Assembly: GCA_007128675.1 (NCBI GenBank)
Contig: SKWY01000497.1
Coordinates: 1 to 21,950 of the forward strand
Origin: Deltaproteobacteria bacterium
GTDB lineage: Bacteria; Myxococcota; Myxococcia; SLRQ01
Reading direction: 5' to 3'
DNA length: 21,950 bases
Part shown: piece after piece, positions 14,572-21,950 of the stretch
Numbering within the stretch: position 1 is the first letter of the stretch
Layout of the letters: each line of letters begins with the position of its first letter
Program-made: the position numbers and the translations under genes
The notes under the pieces: generated by a model
Seen by the model: the letters and a program-made list of their open reading frames with translations, nothing else
What the model was told of the DNA's origin: nothing
Database searches by the model: none

Positions 14572-16209
14572 ATGCTGGAAACAGTTTCTAGAGGATTCAA
14601 GAACGCGAAGAACCGCCTCTCCGGACAGACGGAGATAACCGAGGAGAGCATCTCCGAGGCAGTTCGCGACATACGAGTCGCCCTGCTCGAGGCGGATGTC
14701 GACTTCAAGGTAGCGCGAGCCTTCGTCAATCGGGTGAAGGAGAAGACTGTTGGCGAGGTCGTCAAGACCTCCGCCAAGAAGGACGGGAAGCGCCTGCGGG
14801 TCGGTCCCGAAGAGCACTTCATCAAGATTTGCCATGACGAGCTCGAAAACCTCATGGGGCCCGTCGAACCCGGGCTCGTATACGCGAAGAAGGGCATAAC
14901 GCGTGTGATGATGGTCGGCCTCCAGGGGTCGGGTAAGACCACCACGGCAGCCAAGCTCGCCCGCCGCCTCCTCAAGGATGGCAAGAAGCCCTTGATGGTT
15001 GCCGCGGACGTCTATCGTCCAGCGGCCGTGGACCAGCTCCAAACACTTGGAGAGCGCATCGATGTCCCCGTCTTCCATGAACCCGACGTCGCCCCACCGG
15101 AGCTGTGCCGGCTCGCCGTGGACGAGGCCGCGACGTTGGGTTGCAACGTAGTCATCTTCGATACCGCGGGCCGTCTCGCCATCAACGAAGAGATGATGCG
15201 AGAACTCGAGGAAGTTAAGAGCCAAACCTCCCCAGAGAATATCCTTCTCGTCTGCGACGCGATGATCGGTCAGGACGCGGTTCGCACCGCCGCCGCCTTC
15301 GATGAACGCATCGAGCTCACCGGCTTCGTGATGACCAAGCTCGATGGTGACGCCCGAGGCGGCGCAGCCTTGTCCATCAAGGAGGTCACAGGAAAGCCCA
15401 TCAAGTACCTGGGTATAGGTGAGACGCTCGAGAAGCTCGAGGATTTCCGCCCCGAGGGGCTGGCGAGTCGCATTTTGGGCTTCGGAGACATCGTCGGTCT
15501 GATGGAGGACTTCAGCGAGGTCGTGGACGAGGAAACCGCCGAGCGCGACGCGGGTAAGATTCTCTCGGGCGACTTCGATTTCGAGGACGTCGTAAACCAG
15601 ATCCGCACCGTCCAGAAGATGGGCTCGCTCTCGGACCTGCTGGAGAAGTTTCCCATGTTCGGAGAGCTTCCCGAGGGCGTGAAGATCGACGACGGGGAGA
15701 TGAAACGAGTCGAGGCCATGGTCTCGTCGATGACTCGCTCCGAGAGGCGCCGACCCGAGCTGATAGATGGCTCGCGCATCAATCGCATCGCTGTTGGATC
15801 GGGAACCAAGCCGGGGGACGTTCAGAGCCTCTTGGAGCGATTCCGAGGCATGAGAGACCTCTTTCGGAAAATCGGGCCAGACGGCAGCATGGGTCTTCTG
15901 GGTCGCCTTCCTGGAATGCGAAACCTCGCCATGCTTCAGAAGATGAAGGGACGCGAGGAAGAGATGCAGGAGATGCTTGGTGGGGGACAGGCCTCACCTT
16001 TTGGAGGCATGCCTGGCCTCGATGCGGGCAACGCGGCCGGTGGCTCTGCGAACATGAGTCAAGCGCGCCTCGACCGAGCTAGAATGTTCGGGTATCAAGA
16101 GCCAGGAGAGCAGAAGCCCCTGACTCAGAATGACCGTGATAAACGTAGAAACAAGCGCAAGGCCGAAAAGCAAGCACGCAAGAAGACTCGAAAGCGCAAG
16201 AAACGATAG
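14572..16209 (+). CDS. ffh: Signal recognition particle GTPase Ffh
   Basis: It binds signal peptides of nascent membrane proteins and targets ribosomes to FtsY/SecYEG. The product has 545 residues. The N domain starts at LETVSRGFKNAKNRLSG. The G domain has G1 GLQGSGKTTTAAK (116-128), the DVYRPAAVDQL insertion region, G3 DTAGRL and G4 TKLDGDARGG. The M domain has the SRP-RNA-binding stretch SRINRIAVGSGT and methionine-rich helices. ATG 14572 aligns with normal Ffh starts; 66 codons of open frame before it are unrelated. No clear SD is seen. At about 450 residues E. coli Ffh is shorter: here a Gly/Met/Ser-rich linker and a very basic tail (RDKRRNKRKAEKQARKKTRK) extend the C-terminus. Confidence 0.97.
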   Translation: MLETVSRGFKNAKNRLSGQTEITEESISEAVRDIRVALLEADVDFKVARAFVNRVKEKTVGEVVKTSAKKDGKRLRVGPEEHFIKICHDELENLMGPVEPGLVYAKKGITRVMMVGLQGSGKTTTAAKLARRLLKDGKKPLMVAADVYRPAAVDQLQTLGERIDVPVFHEPDVAPPELCRLAVDEAATLGCNVVIFDTAGRLAINEEMMRELEEVKSQTSPENILLVCDAMIGQDAVRTAAAFDERIELTGFVMTKLDGDARGGAALSIKEVTGKPIKYLGIGETLEKLEDFRPEGLASRILGFGDIVGLMEDFSEVVDEETAERDAGKILSGDFDFEDVVNQIRTVQKMGSLSDLLEKFPMFGELPEGVKIDDGEMKRVEAMVSSMTRSERRRPELIDGSRINRIAVGSGTKPGDVQSLLERFRGMRDLFRKIGPDGSMGLLGRLPGMRNLAMLQKMKGREEEMQEMLGGGQASPFGGMPGLDAGNAAGGSANMSQARLDRARMFGYQEPGEQKPLTQNDRDKRRNKRKAEKQARKKTRKRKKR

Positions 16210-16293
16210 ACTTCGACCATCATGCCTGTCATCGACACCACCAGGCTTTTCGAGCGCAACTCGGTCCTGCGCGGACCCACGGGAGATCCGGCA

Positions 16294-17487
16294 ATGATGA
16301 AACGGTCTTCAACGAATCATCCAGCAGCCTCAATCGTTGCCTTCATGGCGCTATCACTCCTTGTATGTCTGCCGGCTCAACGGCTTCAGGCAAACGACGA
16401 AGAATCCTTCAGTCCGGCCGAGTACGACGCTCAGCTCAACGCCGAGCACTTCGAGCGTGCTCCTGGCCACGACCTGACGCTCCAAATAATCGTCTCCGCG
16501 GAAAAGGACGAGGAGTCGGGGAAGATGGTCGTGTGGAGCTTCACGCAAGTGCTCGACTGCAAGAGGCCAGAGGTGCTCACCGTCTCTCGCTGTGACCCCT
16601 GTGAGTACCCCGTCTCGGAATGGGTGCGCCGGCCAAAGGACGTATGGTTCATAGAGAAGAGCTGGCATAGGGACAGCAGCATCAGACGCGCGCGCGCCCT
16701 TCGCCGTATCGAGCACTTTCGCAACTACTTTTTCATCGAGCCCATGCAGGGCGTCGAGCATAGGGGAATGACTCATCAGTTCTGGCGCTTCGACGGGCGA
16801 AGGCCGTCCCCACTAGAGGTCCGACATCCTCCGGCCAAGGAGCCTCCCGAAGGAATCGACATAGACCCACCGAAGGAATGGGACGACATCGATGCGATAG
16901 AGATCCGATATGGCGACTCGCAGCCAGAAGAAATCACTACACCCGTTGGTGAGCGAACCGTGCGTCTCACGGCTCGTGCGTACACGAAGACAGAAGATGG
17001 GCGTCGCCTGACCGACGACTTCTGGCCTTTTTGGTCTTCCGAGTGCGGCACCTTCTCACGCCCCAGCGGTCAGGACGCCAAGGAGACGGTTTTCCGTCTT
17101 TCCGGTGACGCGGATGAATGCAACGTTCATCTCTTCGAGGCCAGAACCGCAAAGCGGGAGAAGGTGGTCGTAAGGCTCGGACGCGAACCTCCGCCTCCCG
17201 TACGAGTAGCAATCACATTCGAGGGAGGCAGAGAAGCCGATGGTGTGGTGCTCTCCGGATCGGGCCGCTGGGTCGATCTGGAAGCTCACGCATACAACCC
17301 CGATGGAGAACAGATACTGGGCTTCACGCCAGACTGGGGAGTCGATGGTGGCCGAGTAGAGTACCTGAACGAAGCCCGCACGAAGCTGCGCGTTCATGTC
17401 GATGAAGGCGAGAGCCGGGCAATCGTACGAGCGCGCCATTCCGAAAGCGGCGCGGAGGACACTTTCGAGATCAAGGTCGACGACTGA
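16294..17487 (+). CDS. Secreted protein of unknown function with Ig-like C-terminus
   Basis: I do not recognise a family for this 397-residue protein. It begins with a basic N-region and a hydrophobic core (SIVAFMALSLLVCLPAQ) with a likely signal peptidase I site after LQA (about residue 33). The mature part is polar, with Cys residues in DCKRP and SRCDPCEYP, suggesting disulfides outside the cytoplasm. The last 100 residues (VRVAITFEGG, WVDLEAHAYNPDG, SRAIVRARHSESG) read like a bacterial Ig-like beta domain. ATG 16294 is preceded by GGGAGA with good spacing; the frame extends 24 codons upstream without support. It lies 84 bp after ffh on the same strand, so read-through transcription is possible. 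Confidence 0.75.
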   Translation: MMKRSSTNHPAASIVAFMALSLLVCLPAQRLQANDEESFSPAEYDAQLNAEHFERAPGHDLTLQIIVSAEKDEESGKMVVWSFTQVLDCKRPEVLTVSRCDPCEYPVSEWVRRPKDVWFIEKSWHRDSSIRRARALRRIEHFRNYFFIEPMQGVEHRGMTHQFWRFDGRRPSPLEVRHPPAKEPPEGIDIDPPKEWDDIDAIEIRYGDSQPEEITTPVGERTVRLTARAYTKTEDGRRLTDDFWPFWSSECGTFSRPSGQDAKETVFRLSGDADECNVHLFEARTAKREKVVVRLGREPPPPVRVAITFEGGREADGVVLSGSGRWVDLEAHAYNPDGEQILGFTPDWGVDGGRVEYLNEARTKLRVHVDEGESRAIVRARHSESGAEDTFEIKVDD

Positions 17488-17526
17488 TTATTCTCGCGTG
17501 TTGACGTAGTTTTCAACCGACACCGC

Positions 17527-18870
17527 TCAAAGCATGACGATATCGTCCTCGTCTATAGCCTCGCCAGGTTCGGCCAGCGCCGTCTTCGACCTCTCCAATC
17601 GCTCCTCGGTAAGCTCCTGGAGATACCCTCGAATCTCCGCGTTTCGCGGCTCTGAAACTAGCTCCGCGAAATCGTCGGCGGGCAGCATCACGACCGCGGT
17701 CTTGCGCGACGCCGTAACGTCCGCGCTTGCCACCGTGTCCCGAATGAGCCCAATCTCTCCCACTAGATCGCCCTCACGCAGAGTGGCTAGGACCACGAGA
17801 TCACCGCTCGCATCCTTCTTGGTGACCTGAACCTCTCCGGTCAAAATGACGAAGAGCCCCTCTCCCTCCTTCCCCTCCTCCAGAATTCGCTCTCCAGGTT
17901 GATAGACCTTTGAGACGAATCGACGAAGCAGGGCCTGCTTGTCCTCTTTGGCAAAAGGCCGGAAGAGCGGAGAGGTGGTCACAAGGTTACCAAGAAGCCT
18001 TCTCTTGCAAAAAGAGACGAGCTGCTGCGGAACACTAGCATGTCTCGCCGCCAGCTCCTCCAAGACCTGCCGGCTCATTTTGAAGACCTCGCTTGGCCTA
18101 TCCGTGATCACCGTGGCCGACCGCGGCGCATCGGTCAACAAGGCCATCTCTCCGACCAGGGTCCCACCTCCGATTCTCGCCAACTGAACAGAGGAACCCT
18201 CGTTGGTGCTCCTTTGGATTCGAGCCCCACCGGCGCAGATGACATAGACCGAGTCTCCGGCAGTTCCTTCCTCGATCAGAACCTCTCCCTCGCCGAGATC
18301 GAGTAGGTCCATTTTTTCCACCACGTCGACGAAGGCCTCTCGCTCGAGATCGGCAAAAAGAGGTAGAGGAGCCTTGGTCACGCTTACATCCAGTTCGTCT
18401 TCTTCGTGAAGGGCAAGCACGGTCATGGCCTTGTCCACCAGCTCGGAGCCAGATAGCCCCATCAAAGCGCCCCATAGATTCCCCTCCACTGCCAGCGGCT
18501 GGGGGGGGAGAGGCGGTGGCACCGGACTCCGCCCCGTCGCATCGATGGCGGCCCGCCCATGAACCCGCCGCAGGGTATCCTTGACGCGCTTCTCTCCAGG
18601 ATGGATACGCAGAGCCTCCTTGCAGGCGACCATGGCCGACAGCAGAAATCCCTTCGCCAGCAGGCTCTCGGCCGCCGCATGATAGGCGGTCACGGCTCTT
18701 TCTCGCTCTCCAAGATAGAGCAAGCTGCGAGATGCTCGAAACCTCGCCACATGATCGCCCGGATCGAGTCTTACCAGCTCCGCGTAACAAGCCAGCGCTC
18801 GTTCCCAGTCCTCTTCCTTGAATAGTATCTCACCCTTGCGGCGTAGCGCCGCGATCACACGTTCCGACAT
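17527..18870 (-). CDS. TPR protein with two cyclic-nucleotide-binding domains
   Basis: A 447-residue protein without signal peptide or membrane spans. TPR-like helices occupy 8-105, followed by a proline-rich linker (113-127). CNB domain 1 (about 171-290) has the phosphate-binding cassette GEMALLTDAPRSATV (240-254), with the Glu241 and Arg250 expected for cyclic nucleotide binding. CNB domain 2 (about 301-420) has GEIGLIRDTVASADV, where the Arg is missing, so it may no longer bind ligand. There is no output domain of known enzymatic type; TPRs suggest protein contacts. ATG 18870 with GGAGG at 5 nt is preferred over a TTG four codons upstream. It is 60 bp downstream of the FHA gene, likely the same operon. 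The real ligand could be cAMP, cGMP or none. Confidence 0.9.
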   Translation of the reverse strand: MSERVIAALRRKGEILFKEEDWERALACYAELVRLDPGDHVARFRASRSLLYLGERERAVTAYHAAAESLLAKGFLLSAMVACKEALRIHPGEKRVKDTLRRVHGRAAIDATGRSPVPPPLPPQPLAVEGNLWGALMGLSGSELVDKAMTVLALHEEDELDVSVTKAPLPLFADLEREAFVDVVEKMDLLDLGEGEVLIEEGTAGDSVYVICAGGARIQRSTNEGSSVQLARIGGGTLVGEMALLTDAPRSATVITDRPSEVFKMSRQVLEELAARHASVPQQLVSFCKRRLLGNLVTTSPLFRPFAKEDKQALLRRFVSKVYQPGERILEEGKEGEGLFVILTGEVQVTKKDASGDLVVLATLREGDLVGEIGLIRDTVASADVTASRKTAVVMLPADDFAELVSEPRNAEIRGYLQELTEERLERSKTALAEPGEAIDEDDIVML

Positions 18871-18873
18871 GCA

Positions 18874-18899
18874 GGCCTCCAAAAGGGGCTTGTGGAGCC
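18874..18899 (-). promoter_or_regulatory. Intercistronic hairpin covering the Shine-Dalgarno of the CNB gene
   Basis: In the minus-strand RNA, GGCTCCA (18899-18893) can pair with TGGAGGCC (18881-18874), with one bulged G and an 11-base loop. This buries the GGAGG ribosome binding site of the downstream gene. The hairpin lies between the FHA stop and the CNB start, so it could tie CNB translation to upstream translation or to a regulator. Function is inference. Confidence 0.4.
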
Positions 18900-18930
18900 A
18901 GATGATAAGGTCCCCAAAGACTGCCCCAGC

Positions 18931-20973
18931 TCAGTTCTCCAGTTCAGCCAATCGCTGCCTGGCCCGCTCATTGTACGTGAAGTCGCGAGGCGTCATGGCA
19001 ATGACTTGCCGAAACATCCTGATAGCGGACTCCGGATTGAGCGAGCGGACCGTATATGCCTCGAGATACTTCTGCTCGGCAATCTCCCGAATTTCCGTCA
19101 TTCCACGCTGCGAGTAGGCATGCTGGGGAGCCACCTTGAGCGCTTCCGTCCAGCTTTGGTATGCCGCCTGATACCGCTGCCCATTGAAGGCGATGCGCCC
19201 TTGGACGCCATACATATCGGCAAGACGACCACGAACCTCACGATGGATCGCCCCGTTGGCGTTGACAATCCTTGATTGGCGCTCCGCCACGGCAAGATCT
19301 CTGACGGCTTGCTCGGCCGCCCTGCTGTCAGCCGCGCTCATCCCCCGTTCATAAGCAGGCCTGAATGCTCGGATAGCCTCGGCCTTTCTTCTCGCCTGCG
19401 TCGCAACTTGCCGATTGCCGCTTTGGCTAAGCTCGGCAAACGTGTCCAGGGCTCTTTGGAACTCGCCTTGATCGAACTGTCTCTCCCCGACGGCGAGCGC
19501 ACGTCGAACCTGCGCCTGAGCACGACTCTGTGCAGCTTGCCGGCGCTGCTTGGCAAGCCTCGCCTGCCTGGCGCGCTGGGCTCGGGTCATGTTGCGCAGC
19601 TCGTCCTCTCGCGCTTCCACGCGATCGAGCCCATCCCTTGCCGGCCCGAAATCGGAAACAACGGCAAGCGCTCTCCTGTAGACCTCCCTTGCATCAGCGA
19701 GCTCGTCATCCTCGAGAAGCGAGTCGCCCTCACCAACCAGCTCTTTGGCCTCGGCCTCGTCAACCTTCTCGAGAAGCTTCACGGCATCCTGGTATCGCAA
19801 GCTATCCTGTTCGACTTGCCCGAGCTGCTGACGGGCTCCTTCGAAGTCACCTAGTCCAAGGTGAGCATTTCCCTGATCGATCGCCCTGCGAGCCGCGATC
19901 TCTCTTCGAGCGGCCGCCACATAGCGACCCGCCTCCCTATGATCGGGCACATCGGCAACCACCTGCTCGAAACGCTCCAAGGCGTCCTCATACCGATTCT
20001 CACGAAAATGCTCCATGCCCTCGGCGAAAACCTGCTGAGCGACCTGGTCCAGCGGAGGCTCGGCGATCTCGCCAGAATCGGTATCCGAACGAAGGCCGAG
20101 CGCCATTCCGGCAACAGCAACCGCCACCAATGCTCCGCCAGCGATCATCAACAATCTCTTTCGGGTTTGCTGATCCCCCCCTTTTGCTCGACGCTGTCTG
20201 GCCCTTCGGACCACCTCGCTTGGCGAAGCTGGAACACCTCCAGAAGGCCTGGCGGCTACTTGAACTGGACCTCGCCTCGCCAAGGCGGGAAGGGCCGAGC
20301 CAACGGGGCCTTCTTCCTCGAAACGAAGTTGGTGATCACCCAATGAAACCTGGTCGCCATGCACCAAGCTCACGGACTCGACGGGATCCTCGTTGACGAA
20401 GGTCCCATTTCCGCTGCCCAGGTCCGAGAGCTTCACCCCGTTATGGTCCGCCGTAAGCTCCACATGGCGCCGGGAGATCTGGATATCGAGAAGAGTGATG
20501 TCGCACTCCCGACCACGGCCTAGGGTCCTTGTGCCCTCGGTGATCTCGATGACTCTCCCTTCTTCTCTGCCAGCTACCACGACCAAACGACCAAGAACCC
20601 TCTTTTGCTTGCCACGCCCCGCCGCAAGCGGATTGGACGTCACCATGGTGGCATCGGAGTTACCAGACGGACTCACCGGGACGCCCTCATCGTCCAAGAG
20701 CGGGTTGCTCACAATCGCCGTGGCGTCATCCTTAGTGCTTCCCGGAGCCAGATTGTCCACATGAACAACATTCGTCTTGTCGGTGGGAGGCAGATCCGCT
20801 CCCCCACCACTCGGCCCAAGATGCACCTTGGCGCGCGAGGCCGGACGCCCATTGGCCTTTCCGTTTACATCCTTGGACGAACGCTTTGCGCGGCCGACCA
20901 CGGTTTCGCCGCTGGCATGCTCCGGCTCGCCGGGGTCGGTGCGCTCATCACCCCAGCTGCTCTCTTTGGCCAT
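18931..20973 (-). CDS. FHA-domain, single-TM, TPR-repeat protein
   Basis: A 680-residue membrane protein. The polar N-terminal tail (1-125) has four Thr motifs: ETVVGR (T24), DKTNVV (T67), DATAIVSNPL (T85) and DATMVTSNPL (T109). The FHA domain (129-217) keeps the phosphothreonine-binding elements LGRGRECDI, SRRH and GSGNGTFVN. A basic stretch precedes a single membrane span (274-294). About 380 residues of helical TPR-like repeats follow, including an Arg/Gln/Ala-rich coiled segment at 458-492. By the positive-inside rule the FHA part is cytoplasmic and the TPR part periplasmic. FHA domains read Ser/Thr kinase signals; no kinase gene is in the window. The ATG has no clear SD but a good upstream promoter. 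The CNB gene follows on the same strand. Confidence 0.92.
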   Translation of the reverse strand: MAKESSWGDERTDPGEPEHASGETVVGRAKRSSKDVNGKANGRPASRAKVHLGPSGGGADLPPTDKTNVVHVDNLAPGSTKDDATAIVSNPLLDDEGVPVSPSGNSDATMVTSNPLAAGRGKQKRVLGRLVVVAGREEGRVIEITEGTRTLGRGRECDITLLDIQISRRHVELTADHNGVKLSDLGSGNGTFVNEDPVESVSLVHGDQVSLGDHQLRFEEEGPVGSALPALARRGPVQVAARPSGGVPASPSEVVRRARQRRAKGGDQQTRKRLLMIAGGALVAVAVAGMALGLRSDTDSGEIAEPPLDQVAQQVFAEGMEHFRENRYEDALERFEQVVADVPDHREAGRYVAAARREIAARRAIDQGNAHLGLGDFEGARQQLGQVEQDSLRYQDAVKLLEKVDEAEAKELVGEGDSLLEDDELADAREVYRRALAVVSDFGPARDGLDRVEAREDELRNMTRAQRARQARLAKQRRQAAQSRAQAQVRRALAVGERQFDQGEFQRALDTFAELSQSGNRQVATQARRKAEAIRAFRPAYERGMSAADSRAAEQAVRDLAVAERQSRIVNANGAIHREVRGRLADMYGVQGRIAFNGQRYQAAYQSWTEALKVAPQHAYSQRGMTEIREIAEQKYLEAYTVRSLNPESAIRMFRQVIAMTPRDFTYNERARQRLAELEN

Positions 20974-21070
20974 CGCTTTGGACTATCCACGGCTCACCGC
21001 TCGCCCAAACGTGCCGAATTGAACGTGTTGGGCCAACGCGGTCATTGATCGAAGACACTCGTCGCTTTAA

Positions 21071-21099
21071 ATGGTAAAAGGCGAGCATGCTCGTGTCAA
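21071..21099 (-). promoter_or_regulatory. Promoter of the FHA-CNB operon with palindromic spacer
   Basis: On the minus strand a perfect TTGACA (21094-21099) is separated by 17 nt from TACCAT (21071-21076, 4 of 6). The predicted start site lies about 90 nt before the FHA start codon. The spacer contains the perfect 12-bp palindrome CGAGCATGCTCG (21082-21093), abutting the -35 box and well placed for a repressor or MerR-like activator. The regulator is unknown. Confidence 0.65.
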
Positions 21100-21157
21100 G
21101 CGGTCGACTGGACGCGCGCCTTCTAGCGGCTGGAGCCGTCTCGAAATCCTACATGAA

Positions 21158-21196
21158 GATGCTCGCTTGACTGATGCCCCGAAAAAGCTCTATTTT
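21158..21196 (+). promoter_or_regulatory. Promoter of the cysteine-rich exported protein gene
   Basis: TTGACT (21167-21172) and TATTTT (21191-21196) are spaced 18 nt, about 80 nt before the ATG at 21277. Directly upstream of the -35 is GATGCTCG (21158-21165), which matches half of the palindrome in the divergent promoter. The -10 overlaps the inverted repeat ctctat/atagag (21188-21193 with 21205-21210), a possible operator or leader hairpin. Confidence 0.5.
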
Positions 21197-21276
21197 GAAG
21201 GGCTATAGAGACCTTTGAAGAGACTCAATTGGCTTTTCGCACCTTACATTCAACACACCAGATGGAGGGGTTAATA

Positions 21277-21950
21277 ATGAAGTACAATCCGATATGGCTG
21301 GCCGGCATCATGACCGCTTTTGCTTTTGGCGCTCTTGGCTTCAGCTGCGATCCAGACATCGATGCCTGTGACGAAGGTTATTTCGACTGCCATGGCGAAT
21401 GCATCCCCGAGGGCGAAGAATGCATCGAGCCCTGTCCCACCGATCGACCAATTCGATGCGACGACGGCACCTGCGTAGCCGATATCAGCGAGTGTGATGC
21501 CGTAGAAGGATGCCTCCCAGACGACTGTGATCCCAACTTCTATGCGGACCCGGATGGTCTTCAAGAGTACGACACTAGTGGTTATGCATTGCGTCAACTC
21601 ACGACCGGCGCGGCCAACTCAGGCGGCGACTTCCTGGCGGTCGATGGCTACGCGGAGAATCAGCCCATCCATTATTGGCAGATGACCGAGGTCTATCTTC
21701 ACAATGATGACCCGAACGATATCCGGGTAGCAAACGTGTTCCCAAACGAGGTCATCGTCAATCGAGTCTTCGAGTTCGTCACGCCCGACGACCAGATTCT
21801 ATTCGCGCAGAACCCGATCATCGAGGTCACGCCCGACATGCCCAACTACAGTCCTCTCGTACAGGTCTGGTATGTGTATGTCCCAAACAACTACGTCCCC
21901 AACACGATCAAGTCCGTGGCCTCAATCGATGATGCCGCTGACGACATGGA
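21277..21950 (+). CDS. Cysteine-rich exported protein, 3' end beyond window
   Basis: The first 224 residues are visible. The N-terminus (MKYNPIWLAGIMTAFAFGALGFSC) is a signal sequence. Cys24 could be lipidated, though GFSC is a weak lipobox because Gly rather than Leu/Val occupies -3. Residues 24-86 are Cys- and acid-rich, with two copies of a C-x2/3-G-x-C-(I/V)-x5-C unit (DCHGECIPEGEEC and RCDDGTCVADISEC), reminiscent of small disulfide or calcium-binding modules of eukaryote-like surface proteins. From residue 105 a beta-rich region follows (IHYWQMTEVYLHNDD, LVQVWYVYVPNNYVPNT) that I cannot assign. ATG 21277 is preceded by GGAGGGG at 6 nt, one of the strongest SDs in the window. Likely a surface protein; function unknown. 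Confidence 0.85.
   Translation, partial: MKYNPIWLAGIMTAFAFGALGFSCDPDIDACDEGYFDCHGECIPEGEECIEPCPTDRPIRCDDGTCVADISECDAVEGCLPDDCDPNFYADPDGLQEYDTSGYALRQLTTGAANSGGDFLAVDGYAENQPIHYWQMTEVYLHNDDPNDIRVANVFPNEVIVNRVFEFVTPDDQILFAQNPIIEVTPDMPNYSPLVQVWYVYVPNNYVPNTIKSVASIDDAADDM

Noticed and set aside
17488..17526. Possible bidirectional terminator between convergent genes
   Set aside because: The gttg/caac pairing is short and bulged, with no T-run in either direction.

Overview
The window reads as a stretch of a Gram-negative, moderately GC-rich chromosome. It best fits a Myxococcota or other delta-proteobacteria-like lineage, possibly a Bradymonadales-type bacterium. That assignment is inferred from gene content: a sigma-54 response regulator, an FHA/TPR membrane protein, a TPR/double cyclic-nucleotide-binding protein, several lipobox proteins and a cysteine-rich surface protein. 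No rRNA, tRNA, CRISPR array, insertion sequence or phage gene was seen. All coding regions look intact, apart from the two genes cut by the window edges.

Left part (1-5518, all minus strand). The 5' end of an RNase E/G gene is cut by the left edge. Its S1 domain is interrupted by a long acidic insert containing 57-bp tandem repeats, and its upstream leader holds two related hairpins. Next come a membrane-anchored retropepsin-like aspartic protease, a gene-free stretch with a strong intrinsic terminator pointing the 'wrong' way (+ strand), and a ligA-acyP pair.

Centre (5908-13024). A four-gene plus-strand run encodes a HisKA_3 histidine kinase, a NarL/FixJ response regulator (TAATG overlap), a two-TM protein of unknown function, and a lipoprotein HExxH peptidase (ATGA overlap). 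It converges with a TldD/PmbA-family gene that unusually carries a lipobox. Upstream of the TldD-like gene on the same strand is a GtrB/DPM1-type glycosyltransferase coupled by a GTGA overlap to an NtrC-type sigma-54 activator with a GAFTDA loop.

Right part (14572-21950). ffh (SRP GTPase) and a secreted unknown protein lie on the plus strand. A minus-strand operon follows: an FHA-TM-TPR protein, then a TPR-CNB-CNB protein. It is divergent from a cysteine-rich exported protein that runs off the right edge. The divergent region has one good sigma-70-like promoter in each direction. A perfect 12-bp palindrome lies between the -35 and -10 boxes of the FHA promoter, and a matching half-site lies next to the opposite -35.

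The most system-like elements are the FHA + cyclic-nucleotide operon, the two-component/lipoprotein-peptidase operon facing a lipoprotein TldD, and the orphan + strand terminator with upstream stems, which may mark an unannotated small RNA. All are inferences from sequence reading. No homology search, folding or expression data were available.
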